Shown piece after piece: positions 31,096 through 42,795 of a DNA stretch of 64,000 bases. Every line of letters starts with the position of its first letter. The stretch's first letter is position 1. Made by a program: the position numbers and the translations under genes. The DNA lies in contig NW_026089624.1 in the NCBI RefSeq assembly GCF_024586455.1, positions 3,501,341-3,565,340 of the forward strand. The letters run 5' to 3'. Below the pieces are notes generated by a model. It searched no databases and was not told the origin of the DNA. It saw nothing but the letters and a program-made list of their open reading frames with translations. Source of the DNA: Bactrocera neohumeralis (Eukaryota; Arthropoda; Insecta; Diptera; Tephritidae).

Positions 31096-34007
31096 TGTAC
31101 TAAGCGATTATAGCCGAGTTAACAACAGCACGCCAGTCGTTTCTTCTTTTCGCTACGTGGCGCCAATTGGATATTCCAAGCGAAGCCAGGTCCTTCTCCA
31201 CTTGGTCCTTCCAACGGAGTGGAGGTCTTCCTCTTCCTCTGCTTCCCCCGGCGGGTACTGCGTCGAATATTTTCAGAGCTGGAGTGTTTTCGTCCATCCG
31301 GACAACATGACCTAGCCAGCGTAGCCGCTGTCTTTTAATTCGCTGAACTATGTCGATGTCGTCGTATATCTCGTACAGCTCATCGTTCCATCGAATGCGG
31401 CATTCGCCGTGGCTAACGCGCAAAGGACCATAAATCTTTCGCAGAACTTTTCTCTCGAAAACTCGCAACGTCGACTCATCCGTTGTTGACATCGTCCAAG
31501 ACTCTGCACCATACAGCAGGACGGGAATTATGAGTGACTTATAGAGTTTGGTTTTTCTTTGTCGAGAGAGGACTTTGCTTCTCAATTGCCTACTCAGTCC
31601 GAAGTAGCACCTGTTGGCAAGAGTTATCCTGCGTTGGATTTCTAGGCTGACATTGTTGGTGGTGCTTACGCTGGTTCCAAAGTAAACGAAATTATCTACG
31701 ACTTCAAAGTTATGACTGTCAACAGTGACGTGAGAGCCAAGTCGCGAATGCGACGACTGTTTGTTTGATGACAGGAGATATTTCGTCTTGCCCTCGTTCA
31801 CTGCCAGACCCATTTTCTGTGCTTCCTTGTCCAGCCTGGAGAAAGCAGAACTAACGGCGCGGGTGTTGAGGCCGATGATATCAATATCATCGGCATACGC
31901 CAGCAGCTGTACACTCTTATAGAAGATGGTACTTTCTCTATTTAGTTCTGCGGCTCGAACTGTTTTCTACAAAAGCAGGTTGAAAAAGTCGCCCGATAGG
32001 GAATCGCCTTGTCTGAAACCTCGTTTGGTATCGAACGGCTCGGAGAGGTCCTTCCCGATCCTGACGGAGCTTTTGGTGTTACTCAACGTCAGTTTACACA
32101 GCCGTATTAGTTTTGCGGGGATACCAAATTCAGACATCGCGGCATAAAGGCAGCTCCTTTTCGTGCTGTCGAAAGCAGCTTTGAAATCGAAGAAGAGGTG
32201 GTGTGTGTCGATTCTCCTTTCACGGGTCTTTTCCAAAATTTGGCGCATGATGAATATCTTGCAATTGCTATTCGAACTTCTTCATGGTCGGGTAATGGAA
32301 CGTCTGCTCCATCGTCATCGATTGGGGAATCGGGTTCTCCTTCTCCTGGTGTTGTGCGTTCACTGCCATTCAGCAGGCTGGAGAAGTGTTCCCTCCATAA
32401 TTTAACTATGCTCTGGGCATCAGTGACTAGATCACCTTTGGGGGTTCTACAAGAGTATGCTCCGGTCTTGAAACCTTCTGAAAGCCGCCGCATTTTTTCG
32501 TAGAATTTTCGAGCATTACCCCTGTCGGCCAGCTTATCAAGCTCTTCGTACTCACGCATTTCGGCCTCTTTCTTCTTCTGTCTGCAAATGCGTCTCGCTT
32601 CCCTCTTCAACTCTCGGTATCTATCCCATCCCGCACGTGTAGTGGTCGATCGTAACGTGGCGAGGTAGGCAGCCTGTTTTCTCTCCGCTGCGACACGGCA
32701 CTCTTCGTCGTACCAGCTGTTCTTTTGCTCTTTCCGAAAACCAATGGTTTCGGTTGCAGCTGTACGTAAGGAGTTTGAAATTCCGTCCCACAGTTCCCTT
32801 ATACCGAGTTGTTGACTAGTGCTCTCAGAGAGCAGGAGTGCAAGCCGAGTAGAAAATCGTTCGGCTGTCTGTTGTGATTGCAGCTTCTCGACGTCGAACC
32901 TTCCTTGTGTTTGTTGCGTGCGTTTTTTGCTGCACAGAGGCGAGTGCGAATCTTAGCTGCAACAAGATAGTGGTCCGAGTCGATGTTAGGACCCCGGAGC
33001 GCACGCACATCTAAAACACTGGAGACGTGTCTTCCATCTATCACAACATGATCGATCTGGTTGGTAGTTTTTCGATCCGGAGACAGCCAGGTAGCTTGAT
33101 GAATCTTCTTATGCTGGAATCTAGTACTACAGATAACCATATTTCGGGCCCCGGCGAAGTCAATCAGCCTCAACCCATTAGGGGATGTTTCGTCGTGGAG
33201 GCCGAATTTACCGACCGTAGTGCCAAAGACACCTTCTTTGCCCACCCTGGCGTTAAAGTCGTCAAGCACGATTTTGACATCGTGGCGGGGGCAGCCTTCA
33301 TAAGTGCGCTCCAAGCACTCATAAAAGGCATCTTTGGTCACATCGTCCTTTTCTTCCGTCGGGGCGTGGGCGCAAATCAGCGATATGTTGAAGAACCTTG
33401 CTTTGATGCGGATTGTGGCTAGACGTTCAATCACCGCAGTGAATGATAGTACTCGGCGACGGAGTCTCTCTCCCACCACGAATCCTACACCAAACTTGCG
33501 CTCCTTTATATGACCACTGTAGTAAATGTCACAAGGACCTACTCGTCTCTGTCCTTGTCCCGTCCATCGCATATCTTGGACGGTGGTGATGTCAGCCTTT
33601 GTTTTTACGAGGACATCAACCAGCTGGGCAGCGGCACCTTCCCAATTATAGGACCGGACATTCCAGGTGCATGCCCTCAATTCGTAGTCCTTATTTCGTT
33701 TGCCATGGTCGTCATCAAAAGGGGGGTCTCTCATCCGAGGCTGGGTATAGCTCTTCACTGGGGGTGTTTTTTTACGTGGCGGGTCCCAAACCCAGCGCAC
33801 AACCCTTGTAGGGAATGTTTCGCCTTCTCACTTTAGCTCGCCTTCGAACATATGTTCTTAGGCTACCCAGAGGATACTTGGTCAAAGACCGGAAGTAGTG
33901 AGCTGCTTGAGCCATGTGTAAAAGAATCGTTTCTGGCCACTCCCAAGTGAATGGCGATCAGAGAACTTTCCTCACTTGCGTGAACTTCTACACATGACTC
34001 CATCCTC
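31096..34007 (-). mobile_element. RTE-clade LINE, copy 1 (damaged)
   Basis: This is about 90% or more similar by eye to the copy at 54.1-57.4 kb but reads on the minus strand. The 5' end (GGATGGAGTCATGTG) is at about 34,007. The 3' end stops after GGCTATAATCGC at 31,106 and lacks the trailing GAAGAAG run. Relative to copy 2, about 355 bp of the RT are deleted near 32,262. Confidence 0.88.
31100..33800 (-). pseudogene. RTE endonuclease/reverse transcriptase, broken
   Basis: The minus strand from ATG 33,800 encodes the AP-endonuclease domain (ACTWNVRS, VQDMRWTGQG, DFNARVGKEG, SDHYLVAAKI). In the catalytic block the usual GDFNA reads DDFNA here and QEM reads QDM. A frame change near 32,915 is followed by the linker. 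Then comes a deletion that joins VRIAIAR to the sequence just before MRQILEKTRERR (about 32,262), removing the first RT motifs. Remaining RT parts are FFDFKAAFDS and KRGFRQGDSLS. The YADD motif region and the C-terminus (LLYGAESW, WLGHVVRMDE) lie at 31,890-31,120. It cannot encode an active enzyme. Confidence 0.87.
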
Positions 34008-34669
34008 TTGTTATATTGCATAAAAGTGCAGGAGTAGAGCAGAAGAGGGCGCTTCTCACGCCCTATATCTAATCATATGGTAATGTTTTCTTCAACATTC
34101 ATCGAATGGAATTGCAAAATCGACTGCTGAAACCCAGATATGTACTACACATAAGAAAACATAGGAAAATTTGTCAGCTATTATGCACTCATCTCAAATT
34201 ATAATTCAACCTTTTCTTGTTCAGTTACAACTATCACTATAATTTATATATATGTGTATGTAAACAAAAATCACCCTGCCAACCACGAGCGGGTAAAAAC
34301 CAGTGAATCAGTGGGTAATCATGTGAGTAGTAGATTCTACCCTGTTTTCCTCTCATACGTACGTATACATGTGATCATACATCTCTGTTGCGCTCATTCA
34401 GCAGTGTCATATAAAAAAGTATATCTGTCCTGCTCTAATATTTCCAATCGACGGCTGATGCAGGGTTGCGTTTTACACAGCTGATGCAGGGTTGTATTTT
34501 TTGATTCCTACTTTAAAAATTTCTTAAAATTTCAAAGAAAACTTTTTAAATTTTTAAATTATTAATTTTATTGTTTTTAATACATATTTATAAAATTGTC
34601 ATTTATTGTAATTACATATATTAACGGTTACATTGTGTAAATAAAAATATATTTAATTAAAAAAAAAAA
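34008..34669. other. Unassigned AT-rich DNA
   Basis: No ORF or element ends were recognised. A short duplication, GCTGATGCAGGGTTG, occurs at about 34,453 and 34,481. Confidence 0.4.
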
Positions 34670-34975
34670 ATTTTCATCTGAAAAAAGATTAATTAAAGAA
34701 AAGAATTATTAATACGCGAAAATAAAAAAGTGAAAAATGATCAAAAAGACAAATACCTGAAAATAAAAGAGTGGAAAAGATTGTAAAAGACAAACACCTG
34801 AAATAAAATAAAGGTTATTAAAACTTGAAAATAAATAATAATTATATTGAATTTGTAATATCTAAAAGAAAGAGAAAGATTAATTGTATAAAATGATAAT
34901 AATATCTGAAATAAAAGATAAATATTATTTGATCATTTCAAATATAAAACAAACATTCGTTTTCAGATATTATAT
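34670..34975 (-). repeat. Degenerate tandem repeats with serial polypyrimidine-AG motifs
   Basis: On the minus strand the motif CTTTTATTTCAG or TTTTATTTTCAGGTATTTG recurs about every 50-60 bp (at least five times). Each looks like an intron 3' splice acceptor. The repeat lies downstream, on the same strand, of the possible exon pair at 35.07-35.37 kb. Confidence 0.5.
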
Positions 34976-35071
34976 TGGATTGTGTAGGCCGCCTTAAACG
35001 CATAAAATACATACTTATGTACATATGTATGTATTTATTTCCAATTTCAATGTACACATTTTTTTTTACAT

Positions 35072-35370
35072 ACTTACTTATGCTTCTGATGATATTGCTG
35101 CTGTTGCTTTTTCCAATTCATTCCGATTTCCAATGCTATAAAAGCAAATGAAGTAATTATTTAAAAAAAAAATCACATAAAATTCACTTACTTACCTTCT
35201 TGTTGTACGAGCCTCCTTTACGATGGTTTGAGCACGAATGACATGCTTTTCTTTTGGCACTATTGACAATTATGTTTTCTCCTTCGTACTCATTCAAGTA
35301 AATCAAGAAATGAAAGAAACTTTTTCTCATCGCATTTAGGTAAACAAAAACTAACCCGAAAATGTCAATG
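35072..35370 (-). other. Possible spliced exons with a 60-bp intron
   Basis: On the minus strand a reading frame (FLIYLNEYEGENIIVN, then KRKACHSCSNHRKGGSYNKK) runs to a strong donor AAG/GTAAGTAAG at 35,195. A 60-bp intron ends TTTGCTTTTATAG at 35,136. The next exon would add HWKSE and a stop. A further GTAAGTATG lies at about 35,075. The intron length and site quality fit Diptera. The upstream side is cut by the BEL LTR at 35,371. I do not recognise the protein. It could be a host gene remnant or part of an element. Confidence 0.4.
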
Positions 35371-35653
35371 TTCAAGGTTTTAATACAATCATTCAATTAT
35401 TCCGTTCTTGGAATTGCTTAGCCTAAATCTTAAAACTAACGGCTTAAGCTAGTGGTAATGTAAATACAAGGGGTAAGTAATTATCTTTAGTTAAATATTG
35501 TAATAGATGAATTAAGGTAAGTAATAAATGAAGGTAATATAAATATATTATTAAGGTAAGTTTGCTATTTTGTACAATTCAATATTTATAAATTCTATGT
35601 TTATTTTTTTTTAATTTAGATTTAGGTTACAAAATATGTCTCTTGGCGCAACA
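35371..35653 (-). repeat. 3' LTR of the BEL/Pao element, truncated
   Basis: 283 bp match 43,627-43,936 (GGAATTGCTTAGCCTAAATC, ATTAAGGTAAGT repeats) and end GCGCAACA. About 130 bp expected to the left are replaced by the exon-like sequence. The right LTR also has about 30 extra bp near 43,855. Confidence 0.87.
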
Positions 35654-35674
35654 CCGGCCACCTTGATAGGATCA

Positions 35675-37119
35675 GGTTCCTTCAACGTCCATTGGAAGTA
35701 AGGGTAATTTGTGTATGGGGCGCTTAATCGTGCCCGCCTTCGTTGTTATGTCTGCGACTCGCACCTTGCCGTCTTGCCCTTCGACGGTTGCGACGACTTG
35801 TCCTGTTACCCACTGCAGCGGTGGTGTGTTGTCTTCGTGTACGAGGACGAGGTCGCCGGGCTACAGATTCCGTTTCGGGTGTAACCATTTGGTGCGCTCC
35901 TGAGGACCCGTCAGGTATGTTTTGGACCACTGTCGCCAAAACTGTTGCTTGAGACAGCAAACAAGTTGCCATCTCTCGCAGCAATGAATTGGGTCCATTG
36001 CTACCTGTGCTGGTGCGAGTGATCGCAGGGAGCACCCTTTTAAGAGATGTGCTGGAGTTAACGCTTCGCCGTCGTTGGGGTTCTGGTTCAGAGGTGTTAG
36101 GGGCCGAGAATTGAGGATTGCTTCCACTTCGGCAAACAGTGTTGATAGCTCCTCTGCTGTAAGGAGCACGTTGCCGATTGCGCGAACGATAAGATGTTTG
36201 GCGGACTTCACCGCGGCCTCCCATAATCCGCCGAAGTGCGGCGCCTGCGGTGGTATAAAGGTGAAGCTGAACCCTTCGTCTGCGGCGAATCCCTTCAATT
36301 CCGTTGACTGGGCCAGAAACGCCTCTTTCAGCTTGCGATCGGCGCCGACGAAGTTGGTTGCGTTGTCGCTGAATATCTTCTGGGGCATTCCTCGGCGACC
36401 AATGAACCATTTCAGGGCGAAAATAAATGAATTAGAACATATGTCCGAAACTAATTCTAAATGTACTGCTATTGAAGTGAAGCAAACGAAAACTGCAATA
36501 TACATATGTTTTTACGGGTGGTCGACCGCGTATTTTTAGAGTTGTGTATATATAATCTACGCCACATATAAGAATGGGCCGTAGTGCTCGAAGTCTTTCG
36601 ACTGGCGAATTTCCCATTATTTGGTTTTGCAACTTCGGCTTGTAATGAAAACAATATATACTGTTTCTTACGGTTCTAATGCAAGCTTCTCGGGCATTAA
36701 TTAGCCATATGCGTTCTCGAAGAAGCGCAACCAACGCTTTAGCCCCAGCGTGGTGATTTCGAATGTGCAGGAACCGTAAATACGTTATAGCGAAGTGCGA
36801 ACTTTTATTTAATAAAAGCAGAAATTTGGCATCGTATGGGAGATTTGAAAGACAGCGACATACCCGAGTACTCATGCAAAAACGGGTTGAGCTTTTGCAA
36901 GTTTGCGGGTAGGGTGGTACCTTTATGCAATTTTTGAATAACATTCGAAAATTCTGAATGTTGGACCACTTGTGCAATTTTTAGAAAACTCAAGTTTAGC
37001 TCTTCTGAAGACAAATCTTGTACCTTGGAGGATTTTGGTGGTCGCCTGATCCATCGTAATATATATGCGACCACACGAAGCAATTTTTTATGAAAAGAGA
37101 ATTTTTTAATGAGGTCCAA
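35675..37119 (-). pseudogene. BEL/Pao integrase region
   Basis: Minus-strand pieces in three frames are visible. The H2C2-type zinc-binding part (HIRNHHAGAKALVALLRER, then CIRT, about 36,780-36,660) is followed by the catalytic core, with FSDNATNFVGA (about 36,370) and PPQAPHFGGLWEAAVKSAK. An in-frame TAG at 35,861 precedes the C-terminal PGDLVLVHEDNTPPLQW segment, typical of the BEL tail domain, which stops near 35,680. Integrase would join the cDNA to host DNA. Frame changes at about 36,990 and 36,500 and the stop make it inactive. Confidence 0.85.
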
Positions 37120-37218
37120 TATTGAATTTTTCTCAGCAGTCGAAATTAATGTAAATGTAGTTTTCTTCTTCTCTAATGCTTCGTCTTCTGGTGAGAGCTG
37201 GAAGTGGTTATTAATTTG

Positions 37219-37767
37219 TCATAATGCAGGGTCTTCTAGGAGGAACTGTGGACCGCCAAACCATATTGAATTATTCAATTCGTCCACGTTACAACCCCGA
37301 GACACTTGATCCGCAGGATTTTGTTTCGTTGGCACATGTCGCCAATGTACTTTGTCAGTCAACTCTTGGATTTCGGACACTCTGTGAGGATGGATGTGTC
37401 TTAATCCAATGTAAAATGATTTCAGAGTCTGTCCAAAATGTAACATTTTCGAAATGTCGACTCAACATGGGCGCTACACTTACCATAATTTCGAAAGAAG
37501 ATGTGCTGCCGAGAGCTCAAGACGCGGAAGAGATTTGGTCTTCAGCGGAGACACTCTAGACTTTGCAGTAAGCAGCATACATTTAATACTACTAGCAGAT
37601 TGGCTTCGTATGTACGTGCAGCATCCGTACGCCCTTATTGAGGCGTCGGAGAAGTCATGTATTTGGCAGATGGCACTCGACTCAACGTTTACGTAACGAG
37701 GAATGCTTATCGATGAGAGCTGCATTAGTTTGGTTTTAAAGTTCTGCCAGCTAGTGTCAAGGCGCAC
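37219..37767 (-). pseudogene. BEL/Pao RNase H region
   Basis: The minus frame has AICQIHDFSDASIRAYGCC (first Asp of RNase H), RVSPLKTKSLPRLELSAAHL and, further on, DKVHWRHVPTKQNPAD. This is the RNase H part of BEL pol, between RT and integrase. It is open in one frame except for a break near 37,450-37,480. Confidence 0.82.
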
Positions 37768-37777
37768 TGGAATCGAC

Positions 37778-38821
37778 TCATCCCAATCTAGTTTTTTGGA
37801 TCCAAAGCTCTTGTAATAAGATTTTTGCTTTGGTAACTAGTGGGGCTAGTAATCCAAGAGGATCAAAAAGGCGAGCAGAAACTGACAATATATTTCTTTT
37901 AGTGGCTCGCAGATCATTAAAATTGTCATCTAAAACAAAGCGAAACAAATCCTCTTTCGGCAACCAATGGATTCCTAACGTTTTAGTGGAACTTTTGTCA
38001 TTGAAGCTTAATGACTTTTCAGTGCAATCACTGTCGAAAAAATTAGGGTGGTTCGAAAACCATTTCGTTAAGGTGAATCCAGCCGAGTTTAATATTTGAA
38101 TTACCTCACTTCTCAAAAGATCTAGAGACTCAAAATTTTCGGACCTTGTTAATAAATCATCAACATAAAAGTCTCCTTTGATGGCCAATGAACCGAGTGG
38201 ATATTTCATTGTATTGGCATCACTGAGCATTTGCAAACACCGTGTTGCGAGAAATGGAGCAGGCGCAGTGCCGTATGTTACGGTGTTAAGACGAAAAATT
38301 TGTATTTGCTCTGAAGGATGCTCTCTCCACACAATAAGCTGACAATTTCTGTCTTCTTCATGCATAATTATTTGACGGTACATTTTAGTAATGTCCGCTC
38401 TTAGTGCATACTTGTGTAAGCGAAAACGAAGAAGAGTTGAGTATAACTCTTCTTGGATGATTGAACCTACCAATAAAAGTTCATTCAACGCTATTTGAAT
38501 TGAAGATCGACTCGAGGCATCAAATACAATACGCAATTTGGTTGTTGTGCTCTCGGGCCTTAAAACGCATTGATGCGGAATGAAGTAGTGTGGCTCACTC
38601 GGGATCTTATTGTTCGTTGGGCTCATGTGACCCAATGCTTTATATTCATTCATAAAGTCCAGATACATTTTGCGAAGTTCTGGATCTTTTAATGTCCTCT
38701 CCAGGGCCTGAAACCGTCGAACTGCGGTTTCATAGGAGTGACCGAGTAACTTACGGTCAGCTTTAAAAGGCATTCTGATTTGAAGGCAATACTTAAGTAG
38801 TATATACGAAAAAATTTTCAC
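37778..38821 (-). pseudogene. BEL/Pao reverse transcriptase
   Basis: There are 347 codons in one frame. They include FIPHQCVLRPESTTTKLRIV, FDASSRSS, ALRADITKMYRQI, RLNTVTYGTAPAPFLATR and the catalytic FYVDDLLT (about 38,160), then the thumb-like FTLTKWFSNHP and LFDPLGLLAPL. YVDD is the usual BEL form. The frame changes at 38,800 (from protease) and at 37,770 (to RNase H). Both are consistent with decay of one original polyprotein frame. Confidence 0.88.
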
Positions 38822-40688
38822 ACTCTTGTTGCTCTCGTGTGAATTTCATGCCATTTGATTCTGGAGGTAATTCTTCTAGAGCCCAATATTTTTGGACTAC
38901 TGAATCGATTGACGTTAAGTCTTCTTCAGCTTGGCATAATTTGCTATGTAATCTGGGAGGAGAACTTATATTACCGGCGTATTTGCCAGATACAATCCAT
39001 CCTAACAGTGTTTTCTGATGAGTTGGTTGGTTAGGACCATTTTTAATTTGACCAACAGCTAAAAGATCCAAAAATGTTTCAGCACCCAATAGGATATCCA
39101 CTTTTTTAGATTTGTGGAATTCTGGGTCCGCCAATTCAATATTGTGCGGAATTTTCCAGCCACTAACATAGATGTTATGGTCTGGATGATTTGCCGAAAT
39201 GCATCGCATTACCCAGAATTCCGCCGAAAATTCAAAATTATTTAACCGCGACTTGACAAATGCGCTTAGTTTTGACCCCACTTTTGTATTGGAATTGCCA
39301 ATTCCAATTACGCTTAATGTTTTGTGCTGATGGCGAATCCGCAACTTTTGTGCCAAGTCCTCAGTCATAAAGTTGACCTGGGAGCCTGAGTCCAGCAAAG
39401 CTCTCGCAGGCAGGTAATCTTCACAGCTGGTCCTCATTACTGCTGTTGCCAACATGACCCGATCCGGCATACTGGCTGTATGCATGGCATGTGTGGTTGA
39501 TGGTTGCGGACGAGGTGCAGCGGGGAAGGACACTGGATACTGGTGCAACAGCGAGTGATGAGATCGATTGCATATGCGGCAACGATCCGCTCCGCATTTG
39601 GAAACGGTATGTCCCTTACGCAAGCAATTTATGCATAAGGGTACCGATTTGACGAACTCGAATCTCTGTTGCACCGGAAGAGCCTTGAAAGTAGGGCAGG
39701 CAGTTAGATGGTGATCCCTCGATTTGCGTTGTAGACAATTAGGCTGCCTTGTGTTTGCAGCAGCTAGCGCCGTTTTGGTCGTATCCACTTGTTGTTGTTT
39801 CCCATGACTCGCATTGCTTGTAGATATAGGCTCCGTCCTTGAGTATGATGATCCTTCCGCTGATAGCTGCTGGTACCTCCTATTTAGGGTGGCTTCACAG
39901 TCCTTCCACAGTGGCAGTTTGTCATAGTCCAGCGCTTCTTCCCATTTGGATCGGGTGGCAGAATCAACCTTTGTCATTACAATGTGTATGATTATTGCGT
40001 TTGTTATTTGTTTTTCATCGCCCAGCGATAGCAGTGAATCATATATCGCTGATACTTCGTCAATCATTGAACGCAGGGAAGGCGCAGATGGCTTTGGGAT
40101 GGTTGGCAGCTCAAAAAGTTTAGATATTGTATTGAAAAAAATCAAACATTTATTAAACATAATTACATAAACCTTTTTGAGACTTGCCAACGCTTTCGGG
40201 TAATTTTCATCCGACATCTGAAACGCTTTAACTGTTCCCAAAGCCTCTCCAGATATACAATTAACCAAATGGTTGAATTTTTCATTATCTGGGATATTTG
40301 GATCGTTATGAACCAAGCTCTCGAAAAAATTTCATACAATTTTTGAATTCTGAATATTCTCCCTTGAATTTCGGCAAATTCATTTTAGGGAGCCTTGAGC
40401 TGTGAGAAGCTACAAAAGATGTTTCGGCACGTGAAGTTTTATTTTTCGCTAAAATTGACTTTATTATGGACTTCGTTTCAACGATGATGTCCTCCAACTC
40501 CCCTCGGGCCATGTCGTCTTCAACAATTCCAATTCTATTGGACCTAAAGACGTAGTCTTTTCCAGAAGGCCCGTTTTAATGCGCAAAATACTACTTTTCG
40601 CAACCGTTCTTTGACGTCTTAACGATTTTAAGTCCGTCAACTCCTTACTTGGAGACAGGTTTGCGAGAGTTGGCTTTGGCTTGCCCAT
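38793..40688 (-). pseudogene. BEL/Pao gag and protease
   Basis: The minus ATG at 40,688 (MGKPKPTLANLSPSKELTDL) starts gag. Two frame changes (about 40,510 and 40,316) lead into a 507-codon frame with the capsid core (FNHLVNCISGEALGTVKAF), zinc knuckles (CINCLRKGHTVSKC and CRICNRSHHSLLH) and the retropepsin (LPARALLDSGSQVNFM, active DSG at about 39,400; VDILLGAETFLDLL; LLGWIVSGKYAG). It ends with YWALEELPPES, the linker to RT. Gag forms the particle and protease cuts the polyprotein. Confidence 0.88.
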
Positions 40689-40730
40689 TTTTGCTTGTTT
40701 AAATTAAATTTCCGAAAAAATACTATAACA

Positions 40731-40908
40731 GTTGGCAGCAGATATATTAAGAATCGATAACGAAAACGAAAAATAAATGCCGATTCCCAAATATACGAAA
40801 GCCAAACCAATAGCAATAAGTTGGCAACAAATATATTTGGAATCGGTTACGAAAACGAAAAAAAATAATATCGATTCCCAAGTATACGAAAGCCAAACCA
40901 ATAACTGC
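40731..40908. repeat. 90-bp tandem duplication upstream of gag
   Basis: Two units start at about 40,731 and 40,820. Each has GTTGGCA, a GAAAACGAAAA stretch, CGATTCCCAA and ATACGAAAGCCAAACCAATA. They lie in the BEL leader just before the gag ATG. Confidence 0.75.
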
Positions 40909-41036
40909 GCAAAATGAGCAATAGCACAAAAAAGTAATTTAATCGGAAAATGTCCGAACGAAAATGCACAAAAATTGCGAAAAATCGACCGATAATTGCA
41001 AACGCGGATCGAAAAAAATGCGAAAAACGAGATAAT

Positions 41037-42338
41037 CAGGGGTGTTGTGGAATCCAAGACAGAATTGCTTAGCTGTCAGAATTGCAAACCAATTCTGATT
41101 ATTAGTGGTGTCACAGAATCTTATTGGATTTTCGTCTTTTCGAACAAACTCAAAACCAATATTCGAATCAGCTGTTTATTAATGTGACAAAACTTGCAAA
41201 TGAATACATTTGGTAGCAATCCTATCAAAGTTTTTAATGAGTTCTGAATTAAAGAAAGAGTTTAAGAGATAACATTTATCGAATGAATAAAGACGCATTT
41301 GGATGTTAAATTACGTTTATAACGTTTTGTAAATCTTCTTTAAGGGGAACCTGCTTTAAAAGCTTAAAAAAAAATGAATTTTTTTCTGCTTAAATCTCTT
41401 TAAAAATTATTTAAATATAAAATAGAATATTTCCCCAAAGTTATAGATGGGAATTCGAAAAATTGTCAAAGCTAGAAGGGAAATAGGGACCGAGCGTCTA
41501 GCAGATACATACTTATATGTACATATGTGTGAGTTCAACGATTTTTCTTAATTAGCGCGCACTAAACGTCGTATGGAATTGGAACAAATCTTTGGCATTA
41601 AATTATCTTCTATTTAAACTAAAAGAACTAAGAAAAGTTAAGTTTGAACATAAGTTAAAGTAAAATTTTTTTAGTCAGAAACCACTTTTTTTCAAATTTT
41701 AGAATTTTTATTTTTTTTTTAGTTTTATTAGTTTAACTTGAACATAATTTATTAAAAACTATGAATCTCTTTGAATTTTTGTTTCCGAAAGAAATCGCGA
41801 CCTGCATCTTAACCGGCATATACATATGCGAAAAGCATCTGGCAATTGCTTCCCCCAGGTAAGCCTTTAAAGGTTTCGTATAGAAAAAATTTGCGGATGA
41901 TGTTTAAATAACTATAAATCTTAGAAACTTCGCTTTAATCAATTATTTCTTTCCCTCCCAAAAAAAACTCAAAAAATCGATTTTTTTAAGCCTCTAAAGC
42001 AGCCGTTCTTTTAAATATCCGAATTTTTTTTCAAAACTTAATAATTAAGACATTTCGTGTTTTATTCTTATGTTTTCTCCTATAGAAATAAAGATTAATC
42101 AATTCGTAACAATAAAATAACTTGATTTCTTAACTTACATTTCAGATCTGTGTGCGACTATCTTCTTGATTTGTTTCTGACAGCAAAACCAATAAAATTG
42201 GTTTCCGTAACACCCAAAACCGATACAAATTCTGTTTCGAATATCAAACCAATAATATCTGAATTCATGACACCTACTGCTTTTTTTGATCGGTTTCAAT
42301 TCTGATTCCTACAACTATCAGATTCCACAACACCCCTG
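41037..42338. mobile_element. Non-autonomous hAT-like element (1.3 kb)
   Basis: The terminal inverted repeats are CAGGGGTGTTGTGGAATC at both ends (right one inverted). Subterminal GGTGTCACAGAATC-like repeats and several CCAAT-bearing copies occur near each end. There is no ORF of note. The flanking 8-mers GAGATAAT and AATTTAAT agree at five of eight positions, so the duplication is decayed or absent. The ends fit hAT, but the superfamily is inferred. Confidence 0.7.
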
Positions 42339-42659
42339 AATTTAATTTTGCAATTAATAATTTTTTCACCTTTATTTCAAAATAAAGGGCTACCCCAAAA
42401 TCCGTTATTCACCTTGAATTCGTATATGTACGTATGAGTATATACTAATATATATATGTATGTATGTATAATAAATACAATCCAATACAATATAGTCAAT
42501 ATGATATAAAGTGAAAAGGGAGAGCCAAAAACTGAAAGTGCACTTGTTTTGTTGTAGTTTGATTTTTTTTCACTGCTTTCAGTAATTCGCACTCGTTACC
42601 TGGTGCGTCGGCTGTTTGCCGGCGGTTACGTCCCTTTGGCGCAGGATACAGCGGCAACT

Positions 42660-42795
42660 CAATCCCACGACGGCAGCGGCAGCAGCGGCTTGATGGCAAC
42701 AGCGACTTGATGGCAGCGGCAGAGTGATGGCACCAGCGATTTGAGAGCAGCAGCGACTTGATGGCAGCGGATTGATGACAGCAGCGACTTAGCGG
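42660..42795. repeat. GGCAGCAGCGACTTGAT minisatellite in the BEL leader
   Basis: About six imperfect 18-27-bp units (GGCAGCAGCGACTTGATGGC and variants) are in tandem. They sit in the 5' leader of the BEL element, outside its genes. Confidence 0.7.

Noticed and set aside
35724..36410. 228-codon Arg-rich minus-strand frame
   Set aside because: It overlaps the integrase in another frame and is a shadow of it. The integrase motifs are in the neighbouring frame.
40704..41057. 117-codon hydrophobic minus-strand frame
   Set aside because: It is produced by the 90-bp tandem repeat in the BEL leader. There is no start context and no homology that I recognise.
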